From: JADFOB01 sp046753625
Lineage (GTDB): Bacteria > Planctomycetota > Phycisphaerae > UBA1845
Direction of reading: 5' to 3'
DNA length: 28,644 nucleotides
Assembly (NCBI GenBank): GCA_046753625.1
Contig: JBHHUB010000026.1
Span: forward strand, 1-28,644
Position 1 is the stretch's first letter; every line of letters starts with the position of its first letter. Shown in pieces: positions 16,260 to 23,875 of the stretch. Under the pieces are notes generated by a model. It was given only the letters and a program-made list of their open reading frames with translations, ran no database searches and was not told the DNA's origin. Position numbers and translations under genes: made by a program.

Positions 16260-16395
16260 CAGCCTGTTGAACTACCGATTCTCTGGTGTGGTATCGGATT
16301 CACTCCGCGAAAACGGGCGGCATCGCATGTCCAACCGGGCCGGTCCTGCCAGATTCACCGGCAAGATGCCGGCATCACCACTGTCCAACAGGCTG
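16260..16395. repeat. possible MITE-like element with 10-bp terminal inverted repeats
   Basis: CAGCCTGTTG (16260-16269) and CAACAGGCTG (16386-16395) are perfect inverted ends about 136 bases apart. Inside lies a second palindrome, ACCGGCAAGATGCCGG. No target-site duplication is evident and no transposase is encoded. Confidence 0.5.
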
Positions 16396-16421
16396 TTCCA
16401 AATCTGCGCGGCTGCCCACGC

Positions 16422-16445
16422 CCGAAGGTGCTTCGGATTTTTTTC
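16422..16445 (+). terminator. possible terminator hairpin
   Basis: CCGAAG (16422-16427) and CTTCGG (16431-16436) form a tight 6-bp stem with a 3-base loop followed by ATTTTTTTCTT. It lies 218 bases after the lipoprotein stop on the same strand, beyond the MITE-like element, so which transcript it serves is uncertain. Confidence 0.55.
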
Positions 16446-16529
16446 TTGCACATCGGCGTTTGATCGCGCATAGTCTAGGCGAGGCGTTAGCCCCACCTTC
16501 GGTGGTAGGCCGAAGGCATTATACGGCGG

Positions 16530-16580
16530 GAAGCCCCCCGAGCTGGTGCGCACGGCGTAAGAGGGCTTCTCATTTTTTTT
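16530..16580 (+). terminator. possible second terminator-like hairpin
   Basis: GAAGCCC (16530-16536) and GGGCTTC (16563-16569) pair with a 26-base loop, followed by TCATTTTTTTT. The stem is short for its loop. It may just be part of the repeat-rich gap between the lipoprotein and phaB genes. Confidence 0.35.
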
Positions 16581-16590
16581 GCCTGCCACC

Positions 16591-16616
16591 TAGCACACCC
16601 GCCCCCGGGTGTGTGT
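16591..16616. repeat. CACACCCG-CCCC-CGGGTGTG hairpin, copy 1
   Basis: A perfect 8-bp stem with a CCCC loop. Related copies lie at 20195-20219 and 26576-26600, each near a copy of the GTAGCCCAGCC repeat. Confidence 0.6.
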
Positions 16617-16663
16617 GGCATCCCCCCCGGCGAAGCCCTTCATTCGCGTCCGCTTATTCGTTC

Positions 16664-16686
16664 CAGCCGAAGGCTGGCTGGGCTAC
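16664..16686 (-). repeat. GTAGCCCAGCC repeat, copy at phaB stop
   Basis: On the minus strand this reads GTAGCCCAGCC, then AGCCTT, then CGGCTG. Its TAG is the stop codon of the phaB/fabG gene (16683-16685). Other copies are at 17619, 20288, 26541 and 26604. Confidence 0.7.
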
Positions 16687-17426
16687 ATGTACATGCCGCC
16701 ATTGACGTTGATGACCTGCCCGGTCACAAAGGACGACCGAGGAGCGGCCAAGAACCGCACGGCCAACGCAACCTCCTCAGGCGTACCGAGACGCCCCATC
16801 GGTGTGAGTGCCCGAACCAGTTCGAGCGCCTTCTCCGGCACGCCGGCGGTCATGTCCGTCTCGATGAACCCCGGCGCCACGGCGTTCACCGTAACGCCTT
16901 TTGTGGCCACTTCGCGGGCCAGCGTCTTGGTGAAGGCGATCAGGCCGCCCTTGGCGACCGCGTAGTTGGATTGCCCGAAGTTGCCCATTTGGGCCACGAT
17001 GGACGAAATATTGATCACGCGGCCCCAGCCCGATTCGATCATGCCGGGCAACAGTTGGCCGGTCAGATTGAACGGACCGTTCAGGTTGACCGTAAGCACG
17101 TCCTGCCACTGCTCCGCGCTGAGCTTGAGGAAGGATCGATCGCGGTTGATCCCGGCGTTGTTGACCAGAATTTGAATCGTCCCGAAATCCTTCCACGCTT
17201 GCTCGATCATGGCATGGGTTTGATCCCTATTGGAAACATCAGCCTGGTACGCAACCGCGCGCCGCCCCATACCTTTGATTTTCTCGACCACCGCCTCGGC
17301 CGCATCGGCGTTGGAGATGTAGTTTACAACGATGTCACTGCCCGCCTCGGCAAGCATGAATGCGATGGCTTTGCCGATGCCCCGCGACGACCCCGATACC
17401 AGGCTAACCTTGCCTTCCAATTCCAT
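16683..17426 (-). CDS. phaB: acetoacetyl-CoA / 3-oxoacyl-ACP reductase (PhaB/FabG family)
   Basis: A short-chain dehydrogenase of 247 residues. It shows the nucleotide loop SGSSRGIG, NNAG, the catalytic serine in INISSIVAQMG, YAVAKGG (YxxxK), a segment with AVAPGFIETDM and the common C-terminal VNGGMYM. In a PHA locus it would reduce acetoacetyl-CoA to (R)-3-hydroxybutyryl-CoA with NADPH. A fatty-acid FabG role cannot be excluded from sequence. The ATG at 17426 is chosen because the family begins close to MELEGKVSLV; a longer frame to 17498 has no support. It is cut off from the upstream PHA genes by a terminator (17512-17543), so it has its own promoter. Its stop codon lies inside a dispersed repeat. 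Confidence 0.9.
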   Translation of the reverse strand: MELEGKVSLVSGSSRGIGKAIAFMLAEAGSDIVVNYISNADAAEAVVEKIKGMGRRAVAYQADVSNRDQTHAMIEQAWKDFGTIQILVNNAGINRDRSFLKLSAEQWQDVLTVNLNGPFNLTGQLLPGMIESGWGRVINISSIVAQMGNFGQSNYAVAKGGLIAFTKTLAREVATKGVTVNAVAPGFIETDMTAGVPEKALELVRALTPMGRLGTPEEVALAVRFLAAPRSSFVTGQVINVNGGMYM

Positions 17427-17511
17427 AGTGGTTCTCGCAAAAAAGTTTTCGGTGTGACTGATATCGCGTCCTGCTCTCGGACGCGCCTTAGGATTCATTC
17501 AAGTTTCGTGG

Positions 17512-17543
17512 AAAAGCCCGCCCGAATGGAATCGGGCGGGCTT
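17512..17543 (-). terminator. Rho-independent terminator of the phaE-phaC-SDR transcript
   Basis: AAGCCCGCCCGA (17514-17525) and TCGGGCGGGCTT (17532-17543) form a perfect 12-bp stem with a 6-base loop. On the minus strand it is followed by TT, giving TTTT with the stem end. It lies 200 bases after the SDR stop and 86 bases before the phaB start. Confidence 0.9.
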
Positions 17544-17618
17544 ATGGCGGGGAGCCAACCATATATCTCTTATTCTCACGACCACCGCGACGCGGACTTC
17601 ATACCAGACCCACCATTC

Positions 17619-17643
17619 GTAGCCCAGCCGCCCTCGGCTGGGT
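17619..17643 (+). repeat. GTAGCCCAGCC repeat, copy between SDR and phaB
   Basis: GTAGCCCAGCC-GCCCT-CGGCTGGGT forms a short hairpin (CCCAGCCG with CGGCTGGG). It lies in the 316-base gap between the SDR stop and the phaB start. That gap otherwise holds only the terminator. Confidence 0.7.
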
Positions 17644-17742
17644 GGACCCCAGACACAACGGAGGGCCGCCGTGCTACACCGCGAGCCGTTGTCCTACGCC
17701 GGATACGCCATCAAGCCAACGATGCCCCTGTGTCAAAGCGTA

Positions 17743-18564
17743 CTACGCCGATGGATGCCATCCCGCATCGGCCCAGAGCGCGCCGCTGACGGCGGAGTTT
17801 TTCAGCATGAAGCAAATCGCCCCGGCAATCTCGTCCGGCCTGATCAACCGCCGCAGTTGCGTATTGGGAAGAATCATGTTGTCGATGATTCGATCCCCCA
17901 TGGCTTGGACCATCGGCGTATCGGTAAACCCCGGGTGAATGATCGCACATCGAACACCGTAATAGATCGCCTCGGTGGCCAGCGTGGCCTGCGCCCCTTC
18001 CAAACCCGCCTTGGCGGAGGCGTATGAAATCTGACCCCGATTGCCCGCGGACGATATCGAGCCGATCAAGACGATTGCGCCTTGCATCGATTCCTCCGGA
18101 CTCCATTGCTTCAGACCGTTCCGCGCCCGATCCAACGCCACGGACCCAATCGTCCGCATGGCCCAGTAGATCGGCGCGATCAGATCGATCTCCAAAACCC
18201 GGCGAAAATCATCCTCTCCATACAGGTCCAGCGTCGACTGCCCGTTGTTCTCGTTGACTTTGACGCTGAGTCGATCGCGCGTGATGCCGGCGGCCGGAAC
18301 GCACAGCGACACGCAACCGAACTTGGATTCCATCGCCTCAAACACCTCTTCGCGAAAGTCGGGCGAGCTGACATCGCCGCGAAAAGGATGAAGCACGGTT
18401 ATGCCGAGCTCGCGATTCGCCTCCGCGCACACTTCGACCACCGCTTCGCACTGATCGACCACCGCGATGGCGCCGACGCCTTCACCGGCAAGTCGCCGGC
18501 AGGTCGCGCGCCCGATCCCGCTGGCCCCACCGGTAATCACTAAGGTTCGCTCTTTGAGGTTCAT
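17743..18564 (-). CDS. short-chain dehydrogenase/reductase coupled to phaC
   Basis: A 273-residue SDR: TGGASGIGRA nucleotide loop, PAAGITRDR in place of the usual NNAG, ISSAGNRGQ with the catalytic serine, and YASAKAG (YxxxK). The ATG at 18564 overlaps the phaC stop as ATGA, with AAGGA 7 bases upstream, so it is translated with phaC. A segment with DRLSVKVNENNGQ between the NNAG position and the catalytic serine is longer than in PhaB/FabG. Context suggests a 3-hydroxyacyl-CoA or acetoacetyl-CoA step in PHA synthesis or recycling. It is clearly distinct from the nearby phaB. Substrate unknown. Confidence 0.88.
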   Translation of the reverse strand: MNLKERTLVITGGASGIGRATCRRLAGEGVGAIAVVDQCEAVVEVCAEANRELGITVLHPFRGDVSSPDFREEVFEAMESKFGCVSLCVPAAGITRDRLSVKVNENNGQSTLDLYGEDDFRRVLEIDLIAPIYWAMRTIGSVALDRARNGLKQWSPEESMQGAIVLIGSISSAGNRGQISYASAKAGLEGAQATLATEAIYYGVRCAIIHPGFTDTPMVQAMGDRIIDNMILPNTQLRRLIRPDEIAGAICFMLKNSAVSGALWADAGWHPSA

Positions 18565-19676
18565 GCGTTTTTCCTTGCCGACGGATCGGTACGTTCGCTC
18601 AGCCATCGGGCCGCCTCGGGCCAGAGCTCGCGGTTGGCCTTACTGCCCACCGCCATTCCGATGTGCCCGGCGGGAAAGCGGACGGCTTTCTTATCCGTAG
18701 AGCTCACCACGTCGTTCAGCGGCGCGCTCAAGCCGCAGGGAACCAGATGATCCTGTTCGGCCATCAGGTTGAGCACGGGGCATTGAATTCGTTGAAGATC
18801 CACACGCCGACCCCCAATCTCGAGTCGCCCCTGGATCAGGCGGTTTTCCTGCATGCAATACTTCACGAACTCGCGAAACATCGCGCCGGCGACCGGTATG
18901 TTGTCGTTGAGCCAGGTTTCCATCGCGAAGAAGTTTTCGAGGTACTTGGGATCATCCATATGCTCGTAGAAGTTGAAATACTTCTCGACGAGATTCGAGA
19001 CCGGCTTGAGCAGCGTAAAGGACCACTGGAGCATATCGGCCGGGGCGTTGCCATGCACGTCGATCAACCGATCCACGTCGAAGTAATCGGGATCCGTAAA
19101 CCTGGCCAGAAGGTGATCACGATTGGTCCAGTCGACGGGCGCGGCCAGCAGGATGAGGTTCTTGATCTTCTCAGGGAACAGGGCCGTATACATGGCACCC
19201 ATCGATCCACCCATACAATACCCGAGCAGGTTCACCTGATCCTGCCCCGTCTTCTCGCGCAGATGATCGACCATGCCGTCCATGTAGCGCAGGATGTAGT
19301 CGCGCATGCCCAGGTGGCGGTCGCCGTGGGTCGGAATGCCCCAATCGAGGTTGTAGGTGTCGAATCCCGCGTCGATGAAATGCCGCACCACGCTCTTACC
19401 CTCGCGCAGATCCAGGATGTAGGGCCGATTGATCAGCGCGAACACCACCAACAGCGGCGTATCGAACGCTTGCGGACAATCGGTGACGTAATGCAGGAGT
19501 CTGATCTTGTCGATCGCGAAAGCCGTTTCCGTCGGCGTCGCCCCGACGCGCGTGTTCTTGGCCGCTTCGATCACACCGGGCATGGCGGCCCATTTGCGCG
19601 CAAAATCGGTCCATGCCTTTTGCATGTCGGCCGGTGTCATGACCCACGGAGCCCATGGCGTTGCGGTACCGGTCAT
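18561..19676 (-). CDS. phaC: class III-type polyhydroxyalkanoate synthase, PhaC subunit
   Basis: Polymerises (R)-3-hydroxyacyl-CoA into PHA at the granule surface. The 371 residues match the short class III/IV PhaC rather than the roughly 600-residue class I/II enzymes. Seen: the lipase-box-like GYCMGG with catalytic C154, Asp309 in AEQDHLVP and His338 in AGHIGMAVG, the full catalytic triad of the family. The TPLLVVFALINRPYILDL and YNLDWGIP segments are also typical. The start overlaps the phaE stop as ATGA and the stop overlaps the SDR start as ATGA, so phaE, phaC and the SDR are translationally coupled. Class III enzymes need PhaE, which is present upstream. Confidence 0.96.
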   Translation of the reverse strand: MTGTATPWAPWVMTPADMQKAWTDFARKWAAMPGVIEAAKNTRVGATPTETAFAIDKIRLLHYVTDCPQAFDTPLLVVFALINRPYILDLREGKSVVRHFIDAGFDTYNLDWGIPTHGDRHLGMRDYILRYMDGMVDHLREKTGQDQVNLLGYCMGGSMGAMYTALFPEKIKNLILLAAPVDWTNRDHLLARFTDPDYFDVDRLIDVHGNAPADMLQWSFTLLKPVSNLVEKYFNFYEHMDDPKYLENFFAMETWLNDNIPVAGAMFREFVKYCMQENRLIQGRLEIGGRRVDLQRIQCPVLNLMAEQDHLVPCGLSAPLNDVVSSTDKKAVRFPAGHIGMAVGSKANRELWPEAARWLSERTDPSARKNA

Positions 19677-20161
19677 CGGTTTCCTCCTTTGCCGGTGCGG
19701 CTCTTACCCTTGGCCGGGCCGGTGTTGGCGTCCGACGCCGCTTCGAGCCGGCTCACACGGTCGGCCAGTGCGTCGATCCGATCGAGCACACGTTCTTGAA
19801 ACGCGTGCAGGCTCTGCAAGATGGCATCCGTGTCTTCGCGCGTAGGCAACGGGCTGTCCTTCATGGCTTGCCCCATGAACTTGTTGAGCTGCTCACGAAA
19901 GGCCAGCGCCGAGTCCATGGATTGCTTCATGGCTTGAAGGAAGGCCTCGGACCGCATGAACTCCTCGCATTGCTGAGCCCACGCATCGAAGAAGGTCTTG
20001 CGCATGGCTTTCATCGTGGCGTCATGCGCTGCTTGACTACCAGGAAACGCCCCACCGCCCATCGTGCCCGCCGCGCCCGTTGCGCCCGGCGCCATCTTCT
20101 GGGCCATGTCCGTCCAAAACTTTGTAAATGGGTCTGTAGCACTGTCGCCGAATCCGTTCAC
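19673..20161 (-). CDS. phaE: PhaE-like subunit of the PHA synthase
   Basis: A 162-residue partner of PhaC, recognised by position and character: an N-terminal DPFTKFWTDMAQKM helix and repeated amphipathic helices (FFDAWAQQCEEFM, MKQSMDSALAFREQLNKFM). A coiled-coil-like C-terminal part (VLDRIDALADRVSRLEA) is followed by a basic Gly/Lys tail. Classical PhaE proteins of class III synthases are about twice as long and the class IV PhaR subunit is closer in size, so this is a compact version. Its stop overlaps phaC (ATGA). A simple phasin is the alternative. Confidence 0.75.
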   Translation of the reverse strand: MNGFGDSATDPFTKFWTDMAQKMAPGATGAAGTMGGGAFPGSQAAHDATMKAMRKTFFDAWAQQCEEFMRSEAFLQAMKQSMDSALAFREQLNKFMGQAMKDSPLPTREDTDAILQSLHAFQERVLDRIDALADRVSRLEAASDANTGPAKGKSRTGKGGNR

Positions 20162-20194
20162 CGTCGTTGATCTCCTATCGAGCGCATATCCCGG

Positions 20195-20219
20195 TGTGGC
20201 ACACCCGCCCCCGAGTGTT
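20195..20219. repeat. CACACCCG-CCCC-CGAGTGT hairpin, copy 2
   Basis: Same stem and CCCC loop as the copy at 16591 with one mismatch. It lies in the phaA-phaE gap, 70 bases from a GTAGCCCAGCC repeat. Confidence 0.5.
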
Positions 20220-20287
20220 TCTCCATCCTGCCGACTGCGTCCGTCGCTCCTGCGTGCACGGATCCAGTTGCATCCGTCAAACCATCC

Positions 20288-20309
20288 CAGCCGAAGGTGG
20301 CTGGGCTAC
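20288..20309 (-). repeat. GTAGCCCAGCC repeat, copy at thiolase stop
   Basis: On the minus strand it reads CGTAGCCCAGCC-ACCTT-CGGCTG. The TAG is the thiolase stop codon (20306-20308), the same arrangement as at phaB. Confidence 0.7.
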
Positions 20310-21505
20310 GCGCGGCCGGACTGCACGCATCGTTCGACCGCCACCGCCGTGGCCTCACCGCCGCCGATACACAAGCAGGCGATTCCAATCCGTTTTTCCC
20401 GCCGTTGAAGGGCCCGGATCAACGTGTTGACGATACGTGCCCCCGTGGCTCCAATCGGATGCCCGATCGCCACGGCGCCGCCGGCGACGTTCACCTGATC
20501 GCGTTTCAGGTTGAGCTCCCGTATCGCCGCCATCGCGACCACGGCAAACGCCTCGTTAATCTCGTAGAGATCCACTTGCTCGGGTGACAGCTCCAGTTGT
20601 CCGCACAGCTTCTTGATCGCGGCAATTGGGGCGATGGTGAACCAGTCCGGCTCCATCGCGACGTTGGCATGCCCCATCAGCCGCGCAGCCGGGTTGATGT
20701 TGAGCTTGTCCTTACGCTCGTCGTCAAACACGAGCATCGCCGCCGCACCATCACAGATGCCCGACGCATTGCCGGCCGTGATCGTGCTTTCGGGACCGAA
20801 CGCCGGCCGAAGACTCCGGAGCTTTTCTTCCCCCGCAAACTTGGCTACGTCCTCATCCCGTCGGAATACGGACGTGCCACCTCGCGACTTCAGCTCAACG
20901 GGAACTATGCCTTCCTCGAAGAAGCCTTCCTCCCAACTCGCCAGGGCTCGCTGGTAGCTTTCCACCGAATACGTGTCCTGATCCTCACGCGTGAATCCGT
21001 ACTTGTGCGCACATTGGTCACCGCAGCTCCCCATGTGCTTGTCGTTGTAGACGTCCCAAAGCCCGTCGTGAATCATCGAATCGATCAGAGCGCCGTGGCC
21101 CATGCGGTAACCGCCCCGAGCCTTGCTAAGCAAATAGGGCGCGTTGGTCATGCTTTCGCAACCACCGGCGACAATCAACCCGGCATCAGCGCATTGAATC
21201 GCCTGCGCGGCCAGCACCACCGCCCTCAGGCTCGAGCCGCAAACCTTGTTGATGGTTGTTGCGCCGCACGAAATCGGCAACCCGGCCCCCAACGCGGCCT
21301 GCCGCGCCACGTTCTGTCCGAGCCCGGCGCCGATCACATTGCCGAACAAGACCTCGTCGACAGCGGTGGGATCGACCCCACACCGCTCAAGGCTGCCTTT
21401 GATTGCGACACCACCCAACTGACCGGCCGACAGCTTCGCCAACGCCCCTTGAAACGAACCAAACGGCGTCCGCACGCCGCCCGCCAAGTAGATGTTCTTG
21501 AGCAT
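20306..21505 (-). CDS. phaA: acetyl-CoA acetyltransferase (beta-ketothiolase)
   Basis: Condenses two acetyl-CoA to acetoacetyl-CoA, the first step of polyhydroxybutyrate synthesis; it may also cleave 3-ketoacyl-CoA. The 399 residues are family-typical. The nucleophile C89 lies in NKVCGSSLRAV, NEAFA is present, His349 lies in GGAVAIGHPIGATGAR, and the second catalytic C379 lies in CLCIGGGEA. It lies between the phasin and phaE genes on the same strand. Its 193-base gap to phasin has no clear terminator. Its 144-base gap to phaE contains two dispersed repeats, one overlapping the stop codon. Confidence 0.95.
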   Translation of the reverse strand: MLKNIYLAGGVRTPFGSFQGALAKLSAGQLGGVAIKGSLERCGVDPTAVDEVLFGNVIGAGLGQNVARQAALGAGLPISCGATTINKVCGSSLRAVVLAAQAIQCADAGLIVAGGCESMTNAPYLLSKARGGYRMGHGALIDSMIHDGLWDVYNDKHMGSCGDQCAHKYGFTREDQDTYSVESYQRALASWEEGFFEEGIVPVELKSRGGTSVFRRDEDVAKFAGEEKLRSLRPAFGPESTITAGNASGICDGAAAMLVFDDERKDKLNINPAARLMGHANVAMEPDWFTIAPIAAIKKLCGQLELSPEQVDLYEINEAFAVVAMAAIRELNLKRDQVNVAGGAVAIGHPIGATGARIVNTLIRALQRREKRIGIACLCIGGGEATAVAVERCVQSGRA

Positions 21506-21698
21506 GCCCAGATCCTCAAGTCGGCGTCGGTTCCACTCGCTGCTTTGCGTCGCGACCCTTCGATCGTCTCGCCGACAAAGTGACGATGCCCCGAATCACG
21601 TCCGCAGAGCTTACATCTTTCGGGCCGACCGCGCCAACGCCCAGGCCCGAGAATAGCTTCCGCATATCGACGCGCGGAAGCAGAGAGCCGGCTGAAGC

Positions 21699-22175
21699 CT
21701 ACTTCGACGACTTCGCGCCGCCCTTGGTCGCAGACCCGTTTCCCTGCGAACCGCTGACGAACGCCGTCCAACGCTCGAATCCGGAGCGACTCGCATCGCT
21801 TAACGTGTTGAAGTTGCTTTTGCTGGCGTCAAATGCGGCATCGCAAATAGTCTTTGCGGCCTGCGTACAGTCCTGCTTGCCGTTGTCGAGGGCCGTCTCA
21901 CACGCGGTCCGTACCACACCGACCGTCGTCTTCCATCCAGCGTCGAAGCAATCTACCGTCGCCTTGGCATTGTCAGCCCAAAACGACATCCACGGGGCAG
22001 GAAACGGGGTTGGCCCCGCAAAGAAGCGATCGAACGCCGGTTGATTGGCCGTGAAGGCCGAAAATGCGTCAAACCAAGCCGCCTGGGCCTTGCGACCGGC
22101 ATCCAGACCAGCCTCAATTCCCTTGGTTACCGAGTCCATCGTCTGTGCCATGCAATCCTTCATGTCCGTCGCCAT
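21699..22175 (-). CDS. phaP: phasin-like PHA granule protein
   Basis: A 158-residue helical protein without signal peptide, rich in Ala, Lys and aromatic residues. It has an AAWFDAFSAFTANQPAFDRFF amphipathic stretch, four cysteines and a Ser/Gly/Lys tail. Such proteins coat PHA granules. The family assignment rests on size, composition and position next to phaR and phaA rather than on a strict motif. The ATG at 22175 has GAGG 8 bases upstream. A good promoter (22270-22297) and the 30-bp palindrome lie before it, opposite phaR; this is the usual arrangement for a PhaR-repressed phasin gene. Confidence 0.8.
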   Translation of the reverse strand: MATDMKDCMAQTMDSVTKGIEAGLDAGRKAQAAWFDAFSAFTANQPAFDRFFAGPTPFPAPWMSFWADNAKATVDCFDAGWKTTVGVVRTACETALDNGKQDCTQAAKTICDAAFDASKSNFNTLSDASRSGFERWTAFVSGSQGNGSATKGGAKSSK

Positions 22176-22269
22176 CGTGCCATCCTCTTCGATACTGACT
22201 AATCCATCCTCCGATGCGGACTCACGGTTCCGCCCGGTCACGCTGGGCCGCAAAGCCGCGCGTGCCTAA

Positions 22270-22297
22270 AATATACGCCATGGCGCACTTGCGTCAA
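22270..22297 (-). promoter_or_regulatory. phasin gene promoter
   Basis: On the minus strand, TTGACG (22297-22292), a 16-base spacer and TATATT (22275-22270) form a good sigma-70-type promoter about 95 bases before the phasin ATG. The -35 box directly abuts the 30-bp palindrome. Confidence 0.7.
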
Positions 22298-22327
22298 GGT
22301 ATTTTTGTGCAAATGCACAAAAATACC
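22298..22327. promoter_or_regulatory. 30-bp perfect palindrome, candidate PhaR operator
   Basis: The arms GGTATTTTTGTGCA and its exact complement flank a central AA. The TTGTGCA...TGCACAA core is TGC/GCA-rich, like DNA sites described for PhaR proteins in Proteobacteria. It lies between phasin and phaR, next to the phasin -35 box and about 50 bases before the phaR -10 box. No T-run or gene end suggests a terminator. The operator role is inferred. Confidence 0.75.
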
Positions 22328-22377
22328 GGACAGAGCATAAATCAATCAATGACAATATGTTACAGATATCCCACATC

Positions 22378-22383
22378 TATAAT
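22378..22383 (+). promoter_or_regulatory. -10 box of the phaR promoter
   Basis: A perfect TATAAT. No good -35 is found at 16-18 bases, so the promoter may depend on an activator. The start of transcription would be near 22390, inside or next to the second copy of the 11-bp direct repeat GGCGCACTTGC (22395-22405; the first copy is at 22282-22292). Confidence 0.55.
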
Positions 22384-22447
22384 ATTGACTATTGGGCGCA
22401 CTTGCACTACGCTGTTGGCAGTCCCAGACGGTTCGGAGGCCAAGGCC

Positions 22448-23098
22448 ATGAACGTCGGTGAACCCGAAAACGTCCGCATCATCAAGAAGTATCCGAACCG
22501 TCGGTACTACGACACATCCCAGAGTTGCCATGTTACCCTGGATCAAATGCATGCCCTGGTACTCGAAGGCCAGGACCTGCAGATTACCGATTCCAAGACG
22601 GGCGAGGACATCACGAATGTGGTCTTACTTCAGATGATTCTGGAGAAGGAGCAGCCCAAGCTGGACGTGTTCCCCTCCTCGATCATCCACCTGATGATTC
22701 GATCCAACCGGCACGTCTTGCGGACCTCGTTGGACTCCATCTTCGGCCCCCTGTGGACGCTCCTATCGCAGTCGCAGAAGCAGTTTGAGGCTTTTTGGCG
22801 CCAGAATTACCCCGGCCAGTTGATGTCTCCGACGGAGTGGACCACCCGCATGATGCAGACGTTCAACCCCATGGTCGCGAGCCCGCCAAGCCCACCGCCG
22901 CGCCCGGAGCCGACGCCTCCGGTTGATCCGCCGGAGGAAGGCGAGCCACCGGATCGACGTGATCGAGATCGGGCCCTCGACGAGCTACGCCGGCAGGTGG
23001 CCGACCTGACGGATCGGATCGAGCAGATGAACGCGGAGGCATTCGGTCCGAACGACGGTGAAACCGGCGTGCAGCGCGATGCCGGCGTACGCGACTAG
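22448..23098 (+). CDS. phaR: PHA synthesis repressor PhaR
   Basis: A 216-residue transcription regulator that in well-studied bacteria represses the phasin gene and itself and is titrated away by growing PHA granules. The N-terminal PHB/PHA accumulation-regulator domain is clear: IIKKYPNRRYYDT, HVTLDQM, ITDSKTGEDITN and a following hydrophobic helix (residues about 9-75). The middle has an SQKQFEAFWRQNY segment typical of the PHB_acc domain. The C-terminus is a Pro-rich linker and a short coiled coil (LDELRRQVADLTDRIEQM). The ATG at 22448 has GGAGG 8 bases upstream; in-frame codons back to 22214 cross the operator and promoter and are not used. Divergent from phasin. Confidence 0.95.
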   Translation: MNVGEPENVRIIKKYPNRRYYDTSQSCHVTLDQMHALVLEGQDLQITDSKTGEDITNVVLLQMILEKEQPKLDVFPSSIIHLMIRSNRHVLRTSLDSIFGPLWTLLSQSQKQFEAFWRQNYPGQLMSPTEWTTRMMQTFNPMVASPPSPPPRPEPTPPVDPPEEGEPPDRRDRDRALDELRRQVADLTDRIEQMNAEAFGPNDGETGVQRDAGVRD

Positions 23099-23233
23099 CA
23101 TTGCGTCTCTGCTGATTCTCCGGGGTATCCCGAGTGGCACAGCGGCCCTCCGCTGGGTCTGGGCACCCGCCCAACCGATGGCGGCCAGGCCACACCGAGG
23201 GCGGGCGAGGCGCGGTGAGACGCGCAAATCAGG

Positions 23234-23875
23234 GTGCTGGTGATGGTGGTCATCGGATGGGTTAACACAGTGGCACAGTCTCCGTCATACCCAACAGTGA
23301 ACGTGGCAGTGGAAAACGCGGCCCTGGCGGCACAGACGATGATCAAACCGGCTGAGGGCGACCAGAGCTCGAAGCGGCACCGTTGGATTCTGCGCGTGAT
23401 GGAAACGGAGGGTCCGCACATTTTGGCGCTCTTGAGGCGTCTTCTGAGCAACGAAGCCGACGTGCTGGACGCTTACCAGGACTGCTTCTGCAAGCTGGCG
23501 ACGTTTCCGGGACGACACGGGATATCCAGCGTTCGAGCCTACATCTACCGCACCGCGTCCAATATCGGCATCGAGATCATACGCACGCGAGCCCGACGAA
23601 GCGGCCACCTCAGAAAAATCGCGGCCCAGCAAGGCAACCTGGTCGACGAGCCCGGCCCATCCGATCCGGACGACGCCGAGCTCGACATCTTGCGAGAGGC
23701 CATCGCAGACCTGCCCGCGCACCTGCGCAACGTGATTCACCTACGCGATTTCTGCGGCTTCTCCTACAAGGAGCTGGCTGCGATCCTAAACATCGACCCG
23801 GCTACCGCGCGGGTCTACCGCCGGCACGCTATTGTTAAGCTGTCATCAGTCCTGCCCCGGGAGGCTGACGTATGA
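23234..23875 (+). CDS. ECF-type RNA polymerase sigma factor
   Basis: A sigma-70 family ECF factor of about 213 residues. Region 2 is seen in HILALLRRLLSNEADVLDAY and QDCFCKLATF. Region 4 is seen in LPAHLRNVIHLRDF, then an HTH with GFSYKELAAILNIDPATARV and a basic RRHAIVKL. The start is not certain: a GTG at 23234 and an ATG at 23243 are close, and the N-terminal 40 residues are not conserved-looking. The ATGA overlap with the following anti-sigma gene (stop 23875) argues for a two-gene operon. Its target promoters are unknown. Confidence 0.85.
   Translation: MLVMVVIGWVNTVAQSPSYPTVNVAVENAALAAQTMIKPAEGDQSSKRHRWILRVMETEGPHILALLRRLLSNEADVLDAYQDCFCKLATFPGRHGISSVRAYIYRTASNIGIEIIRTRARRSGHLRKIAAQQGNLVDEPGPSDPDDAELDILREAIADLPAHLRNVIHLRDFCGFSYKELAAILNIDPATARVYRRHAIVKLSSVLPREADV

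Noticed and set aside
22214..22447. N-terminal extension of PhaR
   Set aside because: It would translate the operator palindrome and promoter; the ATG at 22448 has a strong ribosome site and the family's normal start.
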